Shown piece after piece: positions 12,768 to 23,250 of a stretch of 64,000 nucleotides of DNA. Position 1 is the stretch's first letter; every line of letters begins with the position of its first letter. This DNA is from Piscinibacter aquaticus. GTDB lineage: Bacteria > Pseudomonadota > Gammaproteobacteria > Burkholderiales > Burkholderiaceae_C. The notes beneath the pieces are model-generated. The model was given only the letters and a program-made list of their open reading frames with translations. It had not been told where the DNA came from and searched no databases. Location of the stretch: positions 1,550,001-1,614,000 of the forward strand of contig VOPW01000001.1 of NCBI GenBank assembly GCA_007994965.1. Direction: 5' to 3'. The position numbers and the translations under genes are program-made.

Positions 12768-13289
12768 ATGCTGACCGACGACGGCAAACACCTCTACGTC
12801 TCCTGGGACGAGTACCACATGCTGATCGAACGGCTGGCGCTGAAGGTGCACGCCTCGGGCTGGGAGTTCGACCAGATCCTCTGCCTCGCGCGTGGCGGCA
12901 TGCGGCCCGGCGACGTGCTCTCGCGCGTGTTCGACAGGCCGTTGGCGATCATGTCGACGAGCTCTTACCGCGCCGAGGCTGGCACCATCCAGGGCCGGCT
13001 CGACATGGCCAAGTACATCACCATGCCCAAGGGCGACCTCTCCGGACGCGTGTTGCTGGTCGACGACCTGGCGGACTCCGGTGTCACGCTGAAGGCGGTG
13101 GTCGAGCGGCTGCGCGGCATGCCGTCGATCAGCGAGCTGCGCTCGGCGGTGATCTGGGTGAAGGGCGTGTCGAGCTATGTGCCCGACTATTACGTCGAGA
13201 TGCTGCCCACCAGCCCGTGGATCCACCAGCCCTTCGAGGAATACGACGAACTGCGCCCTGAAGGTCTGGCCAAGAAGTTCGTCATCTGA
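12768..13289 (+). CDS. Phosphoribosyltransferase (purine PRTase-like)
   Basis: A 173-residue type I phosphoribosyltransferase. The PRPP-binding loop is VLLVDDLADSGVTLKAVVE (about residues 88-106), preceded by the pyrophosphate-loop region LCLARGGMRPGDVLSRVF. The short form with SSYRAEAGTIQGRL and the C-terminal PWIHQPFEEYDEL resembles xanthine/hypoxanthine-type PRTases commonly found next to purA in Burkholderiales. A purine-salvage role is inferred; the exact base is not determinable here. The ATG at 12768 has GGAG at 12757-12760 as ribosome site. It is the last gene of the first plus-strand block, followed by a terminator. Confidence 0.88.
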   Translation: MLTDDGKHLYVSWDEYHMLIERLALKVHASGWEFDQILCLARGGMRPGDVLSRVFDRPLAIMSTSSYRAEAGTIQGRLDMAKYITMPKGDLSGRVLLVDDLADSGVTLKAVVERLRGMPSISELRSAVIWVKGVSSYVPDYYVEMLPTSPWIHQPFEEYDELRPEGLAKKFVI

Positions 13290-13312
13290 GCCGCGACGCG
13301 AAACCAAAGAAA

Positions 13313-13338
13313 AAGGCCAGTGCGATTGCACTGGCCTT
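13313..13338. terminator. Bidirectional intrinsic terminator
   Basis: A perfect hairpin has stem GGCCAGTGC (13315-13323), loop GATT and GCACTGGCC (13328-13336), extended by AA/TT pairs. On the minus strand it is followed by TTTTTCTTT, a strong tail for the tRNA-Leu transcript. On the plus strand the tail TTCTTATC is weaker but could end the purA-PRTase transcript. It lies between convergent genes. Confidence 0.85.
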
Positions 13339-13348
13339 CTTATCATCT

Positions 13349-13433
<85 letters not shown>

Positions 13434-13503
13434 ATTTCAGGAAACCGAGAATATACCATCAAAACGAACCAACTTTCAACTCCCCGCCGTCGGCGCTGAA
13501 CTG

Positions 13504-15712
13504 ATGAGCGAAGTCGAGGGAACGGTGCAGGGGCACCGCGACGGGCACGGCTTTCTCGTGCGCGAAGACCGCCGAGGCCGACGTCTATCTCTCACAGCAG
13601 GAAATGCGCGCGGTGCTGCACCGCGACCGCGTGCGCGTACGCATCGTGCGCTACGACCGCAAAGGCCGGCCCGAGGGGCGCATCCTCGAGATCCTCGAGC
13701 GGCGCAAGTCGCCGATCATCGGCCGGCTGCTGCACGAGAGCGGCGTGTGGCTGGTCGCGCCGGAGGACAAGCGCTACGGGCAGGACGTCATCATCCCGAA
13801 GAATGCGATCGCCAACGCGACCGCGGGGCAGGTGGTGGCCATCGAACTGACCGAGCCGCCGTCGATGTATTCGCAGCCGGTGGGCCGCGTGACCGAGGTG
13901 CTCGGCGAGATCGACGATCCCGGCATGGAGATCGAGATCGCGGTACGCAAGTACGAGGTGCCGCACCGCTTCTCGCCGGAGACGCTGGCGCAGGCCGCAG
14001 CGCTGCCGGAGAAGATTCGCCCCGCCGACCGGCGCCACCGCATCGACCTCACCGACGTGCCGCTGGTCACCATCGACGGCGAAGACGCGCGACTTCGACG
14101 ACGCCGTCTACTGCGAACCGGCGACCATCGGCCGCACGAAGAAGCCCAACGGCTGGCGCCTCGTGGTGGCGATCGCCGACGTGAGCCACTACGTGAAGCC
14201 GGGCGAGCCGCTCGACGACGACGCCTACGAGCGGGCGACCTCGGTGTACTTCCCCCGCCGCGTGATCCCGATGCTGCCGGAGAAGCTCTCCAACGGCCTG
14301 TGCTCGCTGAACCCGGACGTCGAACGCACGGCGATGGTGTGCGACATGCTCGTCACCGCGGCCGGCGAGGTGCATGCCTACCAGTTCTTCCCGGCGGTGA
14401 TCTGCTCGCATGCGCGCTTCACCTACACGGAGGTGGCGGCGATCCTCGGCAACACGCGCGGGCCCGAAGCGGCGCGGCGTGCCGAACTGGTGCCGCACCT
14501 GCTGCACCTGCACGAGGTCTATCGCGCCCTGCTCAAGCAGCGCGTGCAGCGCGGCGCGATGGATTTCGAGACCACCGAGACGCAGATCGTCTGCGACGAG
14601 AACGGCCGCATCGAGAAGATCGTGCCGCGCACGCGCAACGATGCGCACCGATTGATCGAAGAGGCGATGCTGGCGGCCAACGTCTGCTCGGCCGACTTCA
14701 TCGCGCGAGCCAAGCACCCGGCGCTCTACCGAGTGCACGAAGGGCCGACGCCGGAGAAGCGCACGCTGCTGCAGAACTACCTGAAGGCGCTGGGCCTGGG
14801 CCTGTCGATCAGCGAGGATCCGCACCCCAAGGAGTACCGGGGCAATCGCCGCGGCCACGAAGGACCGCCCCGATGCGCTGCAGATCCACACCATGCTGCT
14901 GCGCTCGATGCAGCAGGCGATCTACACCGGCACCAACGCCGGCCACTTCGGCCTGGCCTACGAGGCCTACACGCACTTCACCAGCCCGATCCGGCGCTAC
15001 CCCGATCTGCTGGTGCACCGCGTGATCAAGGCGCTGCTCACGGGCAGGCGCTACCACCTGCTCAGCGGCAAGTTCGAAGAAGCGCCCAAGGTGCGCCAGG
15101 GCCGGCAAGACCAGGCAGGCGCCGAACCAGGAGATGGAGCACTGGGAAGCCGCCGGCGCGCATTGCAGCGCCAACGAGCGGCGCGCCGACGAAGCCTCGC
15201 GCGATGTGGAGGCGTGGCTGAAATGCCGCTACATGCGCGAGCACCTCGGCGAGGAGTTCGCCGGCACGGTCACCGCGGTCACCGGATTCGGCCTGTTCGT
15301 CACGCTCGATGCGCTGTATGTCGAGGGGCTGGTGCACATCACCGAACTCGGCGGCGAGTACTACCGCTTCGACGAGGCGAGGCAGGAACTGCGCGGCGAG
15401 CGCAGCGGCATCCGCTACGTGATCGGCGCGCGCGTGCGCGTGCAGGTCAGCCGGGTGGATCTCGACGGGCGCCGCATCGACTTCCGCATGGTGCGCGAAG
15501 GCGAGGACGATGCCTCGCGGCTGCGCGCACGGCGCGAGCGCGGCCCTGTGTCCGGTGATGCCGCGGAGGAACTTTCGCGGGTCAAGGCGGCCGACCGCGC
15601 CGCGAAGGCGGCGACCAAGGGCAAGAGTCGGGGCGCCAAGTCGGCGCATCCGGTCAAGGCCGCCAAGTCGACCGCGCGCAAGGCGGCGTCACGCGGCAGC
15701 AAACGCCGCTGA
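13504..15712 (+). CDS. rnr: Ribonuclease R, several frameshifts
   Basis: RNase R is a 3'-5' exoribonuclease that degrades structured RNA. The ATG at 13504 starts directly at the first cold-shock domain ([19 protein letters not shown]). The RNB catalytic domain follows ([19 protein letters not shown] after correction, then [14 protein letters not shown] and [21 protein letters not shown]), then [16 protein letters not shown], an S1 domain ([25 protein letters not shown]) and a Lys/Arg-rich tail. Frame changes occur near 13566, 14087 (two bases lost in a GCGCGC run at the catalytic Asp cluster), 14838 (a reconstructed CCAGG) and 15105. The enterobacterial N-terminal winged-helix domain is absent: a tRNA lies only 70 bases upstream. 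Corrected length is about 736 residues; TGA at 15710-15712. Confidence 0.93.
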
Positions 15713-15719
15713 CGCGCCT

Positions 15720-17205
15720 TCAGCGGCGGACCATCCGCTCGATCAGGTCGGCGGCTCGCACCACGGGCCGGCCGGCCGCCTCCGCTGCCGCACCGTGCCA
15801 CCATACGGCGGAACGCGCCGCCTTCCAGCCGCCGTCGAAGACGTCGTCCGTGGCCTGCTGTGCCCACTCTCCGCCGAGCCAGCCGGCCAGCACGTCCCCG
15901 TGCCGGCGGTGGCCAGTGCGGCGTTGCCGCTGGCGTTGATCACCGGCGTGCGATCCGGCGCGGCAATCACGCTTCCCGAGCCCTTGAGCACCACGATGCC
16001 GCCGGACTGATCGGCCAGTTGCCGTGCGGCGCCGAGGCGATCGGACTGCACCTGCGCGGCAGGGCATCCCAGCAGCCGGGCCGCCTCCAGCGGATGCGGC
16101 GTCAGCACCGTGGCCTGCCTGCGGGCGCGCGCGCGGCGAGCTGTTGCCGCAGCGATTCATCCGATGCGATCGCATTGAGGGCATCGGCATCGAGCAGCAG
16201 CCGGCTGCAGTGGCCGAGCAGCGTGGGCAGCACGGCACGCACCGCGTCGCCGCCGCCGCAGCCGCAGACCACGGTGCTGCGCGACAGCGCCTCGCGGTCG
16301 ACGCGATGGCTCCAGCCGGCCCGCAGCATCAGTTCAGGCCGGCTGGCGTCCAGCGGTGGCGCGAGCGGGTCCAGCAACTCGACGAAGACGCGCCCGGCGC
16401 CCGCCGCCAGCGCCGCACGCCCGGCGAGCAGCGCGGCGCCGGTCATTCCGGGGCGCCACCGACCACCGCCACGTCGCCGAAGCTGCCCTTGTGCTGTGCA
16501 TGGCGGCGCACCGCAATGCTCGCCGCTGCGGCACCGCCGAGCCGGGCGGAGGGCGTCGCGTGCGCGGTATCGACGCCCAGGCCATCGAACCACACGGTGC
16601 CGGCGTGGTCTCGCCCGGCGGCCGTGAACAGGCCGGGCTTGAGCGTGAGCAGGCTGATGGTGTGCGCCGCCGTCACTGCCTCGCCGATTGCCTGCCCGGT
16701 GTCGGCGTTCAGCGCGGAGGGCAAGTCGATCGCCAGCACCGGGCAGGGCAGTGCGGCGAAGCTCCGGATCGCCGCGAACAAGCGGCCTTCGGCGGGGCGG
16801 CTGGTGCCGATGCCGAGCAACCCATCGATCGCCAGATCCTGCCGACCGAGCGGCATTTCGGCCGTGCCGTGGATGGACACGCCCGCGTCGCGCGTGCGCG
16901 GTCCAGCGCGTCGCGAGCGTCGTCGGCCTGCGGTTCACCCAGCAGCATCACCTCGACCGCCTTGCCGGCGCGGCGCAGGTGGATGGCGGCATCCAGACCA
17001 TCGCCGCCGTTGTTGCCGGTCCCGGCGACGATGCGGATCACTTCAGCGTGCGGAGCGAGCGCGAGTGCCCGCGTGCGACGGCCTCGCCGGCGCGCTTCAT
17101 CAGCATGTGCGGCGCGAGGCTGGCCATCGCCGCGCGTTCGATCTCGCGCGTGCGGGCGACGTCGAAGAGCGGCAGGTCCGGCGTGCTGGAATCGATTCGG
17201 CGCAT
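15720..17205 (-). CDS. nnr: Bifunctional NAD(P)HX epimerase/dehydratase (Nnr, YjeF-like), five frameshifts
   Basis: Nnr repairs hydrated NADH/NADPH: an N-terminal epimerase domain and a C-terminal ATP/ADP-dependent dehydratase. The ATG at 17205 (minus) begins [20 protein letters not shown]. The epimerase motif [15 protein letters not shown] is near 17010; the dehydratase has [40 protein letters not shown] and [14 protein letters not shown], ending at 15720. Pieces lie in different frames, with breaks near 17060, 16905, 16455, 16130 and 15888. At least one (16455, GAPE for [11 protein letters not shown]) is a single G lost in CCCGG, and two are length errors in GCGCGC runs. It is last in a minus-strand operon with dadA, 13 bases away. 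All fold motifs survive, so a functional gene is inferred. Confidence 0.88.
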
Positions 17206-17218
17206 CGCCGCGAGCGTA

Positions 17219-18559
17219 TCAGCGCAGCCGCTCGATCCCCAGGCCTTCGAGGCCGAACGCGGCGTCGCGACCGTCGATCGCTTGCGCGAGCGCAAGTGCG
17301 GAGCCGCAGGCCAAGGCCCAGCCGCTGGAGCCGTGGCCGAGGTTCAGCCAGATCCCATCGACGCCGCTGCGCCCGATCACCGGCGGCCCGTCGGGCAGCA
17401 TCGGCCGCGCGCCCTTCCAGCGCTGCACACGGCTCATGCGGCCGGCCCCGGGAACCAGTCGTTGAGCACCTTGTAGAGCGTTTCCAGCGCGCGCCGGTCG
17501 TACTTCTCGGGCCGGCCACCGATCTCCGCACTGCCGGCCACGCGCACGCGCTGGCCGATGCGGCTGATCGCGATCTTGAAGCGTTCGTCCATCAGCGCGG
17601 CGCGCGGTGAACGCTCCGCGGCACTGTCTTCGGGTCGCAGCGGCGCGGTGATCGAGTAGCCGTGCACCGCGCGCAGCGGCAGTCGCAGGCCGAGCGGCCG
17701 CAGCAGGCCGCTCGATCCCATCGCAGCGCAGACCACCACCGCGTCGAAGTCCTCGGCTACCGGCTGCAGCGGCGCCGGCTCGGTCGGCGGGCCGCCGCTG
17801 CTGCCCGTCGAAGGCTCGATCAGCAACTGCGTCGATTCCGCAGGGGGCAGGTAGCGGTGGACGACCTGCGGGCGGTTGCCTGCCACGAGGCGCTGCACCT
17901 CGGTGTGGAAGCACCAGCGCGCGCCGAGCTTCTGCGCCTCGTGGCGCAGCAGATGGGCGAACTGACGGCAGTTGCCGACCTCGTCGTCCGGCACGTGCAC
18001 GCCGGCGTGCAGCGGCGTATCGGGGTTGAGCGCGGGCTCCAGTTCACGGCATCGTGCGCCGTCGACCAGATGAAAGCGGTTGCCCAGTTCGGTCAGCAGC
18101 TTCAGACCCGGTCGCGCGGCGGCCAGATCCGCCTCGCTGCGCAGCAGCACCAGGTAGCTGGCTCGCGCTCGTACTCGAGCTGCAGCGTCCGGGTCAGTTC
18201 ATGCAGCCGGTGCCGGCTGAACAGCGCCAGCCGCTGCATCGCCGTGCGGTTGGTCTTCCAGGTCTCGACGCGCGTGGCGCGCCACCAGCGCCACATCCAG
18301 CCGATCAGCGCGGGGTCGAGCGAGGGGTGGACGCGGACCGCGGCATGTCGGCTGAACAGGCTGCGCAGCACCTGGAGGGCATGCCTGGAGCCGCCCAGGG
18401 CGTGACATAGCCCGGCGCGACCACGCCGGCATTGGCGAAGCTGGCCTCGGCCGCCACGCTGCCGCGGCGCTCGAACACGGTGACCTCGTGCCCGGCGGCG
18501 CTGAGCTCGTACGCGGTGGTGACGCCGACGATGCCAGCGCCGATGACGGCAATTCGCAT
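17219..18559 (-). CDS. dadA: D-amino-acid dehydrogenase (DadA), three frameshifts
   Basis: DadA is an FAD-dependent membrane-associated enzyme that oxidises D-amino acids (D-alanine) to 2-oxo acids. The minus-strand ATG at 18559 gives [21 protein letters not shown], the Rossmann dinucleotide fold, then [20 protein letters not shown]. Later motifs include [28 protein letters not shown] and [16 protein letters not shown], where the FAD C-terminal loop is expected. Frame changes lie near 18375, 18157 (a CCAGG read as CCAG) and 17448. A 30-residue Ser/Pro-rich insertion around [14 protein letters not shown] is not usual for DadA and may be a loop. It starts one base after the amidase ends and is followed by nnr, so the three form an operon. 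Confidence 0.87.
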
Positions 18560-18561
18560 GG

Positions 18562-19910
18562 TCAGCGCTGCCCCGCCGCGAGCGCGGCCTCGATGGCCAG
18601 CGAGGCATCGAGCACGGCATCGTCGCGCAGCGCCGAGGACCACACCATCAGGCCCACCGGCATCGTGCCCGGTTCATGGCAGGGCAGCGAGAGCGCACAG
18701 CCGTCGAGGAAGTTGACCGCGCTCGGGTTGCGCAGCAGCGCGGCATTGGCGGCGAAGAAGGCTTCGTCGCTGGCGATCAGCGGCGCGATCGCGGGCGCGA
18801 CGATCGGCACCGTGGGGCTGAGCATCGCGTCGAAGCCGGACATCGCGGCCTCCATGCGCGCGATCCACTTGCGGCGCGCCCACATCAGTTCGACATAGTC
18901 GGCTGCGCTCATCTTCTCGCCACGGCGGATGCGCATCGCCACCCGCGGGTCGTAGCGCTCGCCGTCGGCGGCCGGGCGATGCCGGTGCCAGGCCCAGCTC
19001 TCGGCGGCCGAGAAGCCGCCAGCGGCGTTCAGTGCGGCCAGTTCAGCCAGCGAGGGCAAGGCGATCTCCTCGATGCGTGCACCCGCAGCGCGCAAGGTCG
19101 CGATGCTGCGCTCGAAGGCTGCGGCTACCGGCGGCTCGAGCCCATCGAGCATCAGCGTCGTCGGCACGGCCAGGCGCAGCGCGCTGACTGGCCTGCGCTC
19201 GAGCGACACGCTGCGCTGCGCCAGGACCTCGTGCAGCACGATCGCGTCGCGAACGCTGTGCGTGATCGCACAGACCGTGTCCAGCGTGGTCGACAGCGGG
19301 ATCGCACCTTCCGTGGGCACCACCCGTGCGGTGCTCTTGAAACCAACGAGGCCGTGCAGCGCGGCCGGGATGCGGATCGAGCCGCCGGTGTCCGAGCCCA
19401 GCGCCGCCCACGCAGCGCCGGCGGCCACCGACACGGCGCCCCCGGAGGTGGAGCCCCGGGAATGCGCGGCGTGGCGTCGAGCTCGGCCGTGGCCGCATTG
19501 GCCGGCGTGCCGTGATGCGGGTTGATGCCCACGCCCGAGAACGCGAACTCGCTCATGTTGGTGCGGCCCACGAAGGCGGCACCTGCAGCGCGCAAGCGCG
19601 CCACGGCCGGGCAATCGGCCGCGGCAGGCGGCGCATCGGCGAGCACGCGGCTGGCTGCCGCGGTGGTCTGCCCGGCGACGTCGAACAGATCCTTGATGCT
19701 GACGGCCAGCCCGGCCAGCGGGCCGCCGGCGTGGGCGGCAGCGGCCTGTTCGCGGGCCAGCTCGAAGCTCTCGCAAACGAAGGCATGGCGGCAGGCGGGG
19801 CCCTTTGCGGCTTCGATGCTGGATTCGATCAGCGTGCGGGCATCGGCGGTGCCGCGGGCAAGCGCCTCACGGGCGGAACACAGGTCGGGGGCATGGAGGG
19901 CGTGGTACAC
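18562..19910 (-). CDS. Amidase-signature family amidohydrolase, frameshifted
   Basis: The protein carries the full Ser-Ser-Lys triad of the amidase signature family: the Lys in [12 protein letters not shown], and the two Ser regions [16 protein letters not shown] and [16 protein letters not shown]. It resembles GatA but no gatB or gatC is nearby, and Burkholderiales often have such a free-standing amidase before dadA, so a general amide or amino-acid amide hydrolase is more likely than tRNA amidotransferase. The frame breaks near 19453 (RIPG then GSTSGG), where one G is missing in CCCGGGG. The likely start is GTG at 19910 ([19 protein letters not shown]). It is first in the amidase-dadA-nnr operon, divergent from rpsB. 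The substrate is unknown. Confidence 0.8.
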
Positions 19911-20056
19911 TCTGCGAGTTTTGTCTGGGGAGCCCCGGGCGAAGCAAATCGCGAAGCCGGCCACTGAAGGTGTCGCGGTGCCGCAGCGACGGGAAGCCGT
20001 TGCGAGGCGCTACCGTGATTCGGGCCGGATTCTAGAACCAACCTTTGGAGTCCCCA
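19911..20056. other. Divergent intergenic region between amidase and rpsB
   Basis: These 146 bases must hold promoters for both directions and the rpsB leader. A TACACT box at 19906-19911 could be a -10 for rpsB, but no convincing -35 is visible. GGAG at 20047-20050 is the rpsB ribosome site. I see no strong hairpin that would mark an S2 autoregulatory structure by eye. Confidence 0.4.
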
Positions 20057-20800
20057 ATGACGATCAGCATGCGTGAAATGCTGGAAGCCGGTGTGCATTT
20101 TGGCCACCAGACGCGCTTCTGGAATCCCAAGATGGCCCCGTACATCTACGGCCATCGCAACAAGATCCACATCATCAACCTCGAGAAGACGCAGCCGCTC
20201 TTCAACGACGCGATGAAGTTCGTGCGCCAGCTCGCCGCGAAGCGGGGCACGATCCTGATGGTGGGTACCAAGCGCCAGGCGCGCGAGGTGATCTCGCAGG
20301 AAGCCCAGCGCGCCGGCATGCCCTTCGTCGACCAGCGCTGGCTCGGTGGCATGCTGACCAACTTCAAGACCGTCAAGGGTTCGCTGAAGAAGCTCAAGGA
20401 CATGCAGGCCCAGCTCGAGTCGGGCACCGACACGCGCACCAAGAAGGAACAGCTGATGTTCCAGCGCGAGCTCGACAAGCTGGTCAAGGACATTGGCGGC
20501 ATCCAGGACATGAACGCGCTGCCGGACGCGATCTTCGTGATCGACGTCGGCTACCACAAGATCGCCATCGCCGAAGCCGTCAAGCTCGGCATCCCGGTCG
20601 TGGGTGTCGTCGACACCAACCACTCGCCGGACGGCATCGACTACGTCATCCCGGGCAACGATGACTCGGCCAAGGCCGTGGCGCTGTACGCCCGTGCGGT
20701 GGCCGACGCCGTGCTCGAAGGCAAGGCCAACGCCACCAGCGAGGTGGTGCAGGCAGCGGCCGGCGGCGACGAGTTCGTGGAAGTCGAGACGACGGCCTGA
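20057..20800 (+). CDS. rpsB: 30S ribosomal protein S2
   Basis: An intact protein of 247 residues starting [20 protein letters not shown]. The S2 signatures [29 protein letters not shown] and [20 protein letters not shown] are all present. It is needed for binding S1 and mRNA to the 30S subunit. An in-frame ATG at 20045 exists, but the start at 20057 matches the family and is spaced correctly from GGAG. It leads the rpsB-tsf-pyrH-frr block; a terminator hairpin directly after it probably lowers read-through into tsf. Confidence 0.98.
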   Translation: MTISMREMLEAGVHFGHQTRFWNPKMAPYIYGHRNKIHIINLEKTQPLFNDAMKFVRQLAAKRGTILMVGTKRQAREVISQEAQRAGMPFVDQRWLGGMLTNFKTVKGSLKKLKDMQAQLESGTDTRTKKEQLMFQRELDKLVKDIGGIQDMNALPDAIFVIDVGYHKIAIAEAVKLGIPVVGVVDTNHSPDGIDYVIPGNDDSAKAVALYARAVADAVLEGKANATSEVVQAAAGGDEFVEVETTA

Positions 20801-20836
20801 GTCCGCGCGCCCCGACTCGCCCCGCGGCGAGCCAAG

Positions 20837-20862
20837 AAAGGGGCTGTCACAGCCCCTTTTTT
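20837..20862 (+). terminator. Intrinsic terminator/attenuator between rpsB and tsf
   Basis: The stem GGGGCTG (20840-20846), loop TCA and CAGCCCC (20850-20856) are followed by six T, with AAA before the stem pairing to part of the T tract. This is a textbook Rho-independent terminator 37 bases after the rpsB stop. Since tsf follows in the same direction, partial termination that sets the S2:EF-Ts ratio is a reasonable inference. Confidence 0.88.
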
Positions 20863-20930
20863 CGATGTCCGACACGTGTTCCGCTGCCGAGGCCCACGCG
20901 CCGCGGCAGCCCTCAGATTGGAGAACTGAT

Positions 20931-21828
20931 ATGCCCGCAATCACCGCCAGCATGGTCGCCGAACTGCGCGCCAAGACCGACGCGCCGATGATGGAGTGCA
21001 AGAAGGCCCTCACCGAGGCCGACGGCGACATGGGTCGCGCCGAGGAGATCCTTCGCGTCAAGCTCGGCAACAAGGCCGGCAAGGCCGCTGCCCGCATCAC
21101 CGCCGAGGGCGTGATCGCCGCCGCGGTCGATGGCACGACCGGCGCGCTGATCGAGGTCAACTGCGAGACCGACTTCGTCTCGAAGAACGACTCCTTCCTG
21201 GCCTTCACCAAGGCGGCCGCCGAGCTCGTGGCGGAGAACAACCCGGCCGACGTGGCCGCGCTGTCGGCGCTGCCGTACGCGCAAGACGGCTTCGGCCCGA
21301 CGCTGGAAGACGTGCGCAAGGGCCTGATCGGCAAGATCGGCGAGAACATGTCGATCCGCCGCTTCAAGCGCTACAGCGGCGGCGGCAGCCCGGCCCACTA
21401 CCTGCACGGCACCCGCATCGGCGTGATCGTCGAGTTTGCCGGCGACGCCGTGGCGGCCAAGGACGTGGCGATGCACGTGGCGGCGATGAAACCGGCCGCG
21501 CTGTCGTCGGCCGAGGTGCCGGCCGAGCTGGTCGAGAAGGAGCGCAAGATCGCGGCCGAGAAGGCCGCCGAGAGCGGCAAGCCGGCCGACATCGTCGCCA
21601 AGATGGTCGAAGGCTCGGTGCAGAAGTTCCTCAAGGAAGTCAGCCTGCTCGACCCGGGTCTTCGTGAAGGCCGCCGACGGCAAGCAGACCGTGGGCGCGA
21701 TGCTCAAGGCCGGCAAGACCGAGGTGAAGGGCTTCACGCTGTACGTGGTGGGCGAGGGCATCGAGAAGAAGGTCGACGACTTCGCGGCCGAAGTGGCGGC
21801 ACAGGTCGCGGCAGCCAAGGGCGCCTGA
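20931..21828 (+). CDS. tsf: Translation elongation factor Ts, frameshifted
   Basis: EF-Ts recycles EF-Tu by exchanging GDP for GTP. The ATG at 20931 gives the UBA-like N-terminus [20 protein letters not shown] and the EF-Tu contact [16 protein letters not shown]. The core runs to [14 protein letters not shown]; the remainder ([20 protein letters not shown]) is one frame over, ending at TGA 21826-21828. The break at 21653-21658 reads GACCCGGGTC where GACCAGGTC or GACCCGGTC is expected, so this is another indel at a CC-N-GG position. The corrected length, about 299 residues, is normal. An essential gene, so a true frameshift is implausible. Confidence 0.95.
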
Positions 21829-21839
21829 GCCTCGAAACA

Positions 21840-21860
21840 CCGGGGAGCGAGCCTCCCCGG
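21840..21860 (+). terminator. GC-rich hairpin between tsf and pyrH
   Basis: The stem CCGGGGAG, loop CGAGC and CTCCCCGG form a perfect 8-bp hairpin 12 bases after the tsf stop. There is no T tract (GCCGTTTAGAC follows), so it is a weak terminator at best; it could instead protect the tsf mRNA 3' end or be processed. pyrH starts 48 bases downstream. Confidence 0.4.
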
Positions 21861-21908
21861 CCGTTTAGACTTGCGAGCCACGAGAACCGCGCGACGCCAG
21901 GAGCCTGA

Positions 21909-22619
21909 ATGCCCGCCTACAAACGTATCCTGCTGAAACTCTCCGGCGAGGCCCTGATGGGCGACGATGCCTACGGCATCAACCGCAGCACCATCGTGCG
22001 CATGGTGCGCGAGGTGCAGGAAGTCACCCAGCTGGGTTGCGAAGTGGCGGTGGTGATCGGCGGCGGCAACATCTTCCGCGGCGTGGCCGGCGGCTCGGTG
22101 GGCATGGACCGCGCCACCGCCGACTACATGGGCATGCTGGCCACGGTGATGAACTCGCTGGCGCTGGCCGACACGATGCGCCAGGAAGGCATGACGGCGC
22201 GTGTGATGTCGGCCATCGCCATCGAGCAGGTGGTCGAGCCCTACGTGCGGCCGAAGGCGCTGCAGTACCTCGAGGAAGGCAAGGTCGTCGTCTTCGCTGC
22301 CGGCACCGGCAACCCCTTCTTCACCACCGACACTGCGGCCGCGCTGCGTGGCGCCGAGATCGGCGCGCAGATCGTGCTGAAGGCGACCAAGGTCGACGGC
22401 GTCTACACCGCCGACCCGAAGAAGGACCCGGCAGCCACCCGCTACACGCAGATCAGCTTCGACGAAGCGATCTCGAAGAACCTGCAGGTGATGGACGCCA
22501 CTGCCTTCGCGCTGTGCCGCGACCAGAAATTGCCGATCAAGGTGTTTTCCATTTTCAAGCCCGGCGCGTTGAAGCGCGTGGTGCAGGGCGAGGACGAAGG
22601 CACGCTGGTGCACGTCTGA
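21909..22619 (+). CDS. pyrH: UMP kinase
   Basis: An intact 236-residue hexameric UMP kinase of the amino-acid-kinase fold that phosphorylates UMP to UDP. Motifs: [12 protein letters not shown] at residues 6-17, [15 protein letters not shown] near 52, [17 protein letters not shown] near 130 and [16 protein letters not shown] near 160. There is 25 bases before frr, the usual neighbour. No irregularity is seen. Confidence 0.98.
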   Translation: MPAYKRILLKLSGEALMGDDAYGINRSTIVRMVREVQEVTQLGCEVAVVIGGGNIFRGVAGGSVGMDRATADYMGMLATVMNSLALADTMRQEGMTARVMSAIAIEQVVEPYVRPKALQYLEEGKVVVFAAGTGNPFFTTDTAAALRGAEIGAQIVLKATKVDGVYTADPKKDPAATRYTQISFDEAISKNLQVMDATAFALCRDQKLPIKVFSIFKPGALKRVVQGEDEGTLVHV

Positions 22620-22644
22620 CGCCGATTGCCGAAAGAGGCCTCCC

Positions 22645-23202
22645 ATGACGATTGCCGACATCAAGAAGACCGCCGAGACCAAGATGGCCAAGACCATCGA
22701 GGCCTTCAAGGTCGAACTGCAGAAGATCCGCACCGGCCGTGCTCACCCGGGCATCCTCGACCGGTGCATGTCGACTACTACGGCTCGATGGTGCCGATCA
22801 GCCGGTGGCCAACGTCACGCTGCTCGATGCCCGCACGATCTCCGTCCAGCCCTGGGAAAGGGCATGGGCGCGAAGATCGAGAAGGCGATCCGCGAGTCGG
22901 ACCTGGGCCTGAACCCCTCCGCGCAGGGCGACCTGCTGCGCGTGCCGATGCCCGCGCTGACCGAAGAGCGCCGCCGCGACCTGACCAAGGTCGTGCGCCA
23001 CGCCGGCGAAGAGGCGCGCATCGCCTCGCGCAACGTGCGCCGCGACGCCAACGAGCACCTGAAGAAGCTGCTCAAGGACAAGGAAATCTCCGAGGATGAC
23101 GAGCGCCGCGCGCAGGAGCAGATCCAGCGACTGACCGACGGCACGATCGCGGAGATCGACAAGCTCGTCGCCACCAAGGAATCGGAGATCATGGCCGTCT
23201 GA
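22645..23202 (+). CDS. frr: Ribosome recycling factor, three cancelling frameshifts
   Basis: RRF dissociates post-termination ribosomes with EF-G. The start [19 protein letters not shown] and the C-terminal helical part ([35 protein letters not shown]) are in one frame, but residues about 38-72 are wrong. Other frames supply [13 protein letters not shown] and [18 protein letters not shown], the expected hinge and domain II. Three single-base losses near 22761, 22803 and 22857 sum to one codon. The first two are CCGG where the protein demands CCAGG ([16 protein letters not shown]), very clear examples of the CCWGG error pattern. The corrected length is 186 residues. Confidence 0.95.
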   Translation: MTIADIKKTAETKMAKTIEAFKVELQKIRTGRAHPGILDRCMSTTTARWCRSAGGQRHAARCPHDLRPALGKGMGAKIEKAIRESDLGLNPSAQGDLLRVPMPALTEERRRDLTKVVRHAGEEARIASRNVRRDANEHLKKLLKDKEISEDDERRAQEQIQRLTDGTIAEIDKLVATKESEIMAV

Positions 23203-23250
23203 GGCCAAGATTCCGCACGACCTCACCCGTTCGCCGACGCCCCCGCGCTC

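Noticed and set aside
15720..19910. Pseudogene cluster (nnr, dadA and amidase all broken)
   Set aside because: Catalytic motifs are intact on both sides of each break, and the indel contexts match those in essential genes, so error is the common cause.
18562..19910. GatA subunit of the glutamyl-tRNA amidotransferase
   Set aside because: The triad fits, but no gatB or gatC is adjacent, and the neighbour dadA suggests a free-standing amidase.
20913..22733. A 606-codon minus-strand open frame opposite tsf and pyrH
   Set aside because: Antisense shadow of two certain genes; no start signals and a His/Arg-rich composition.
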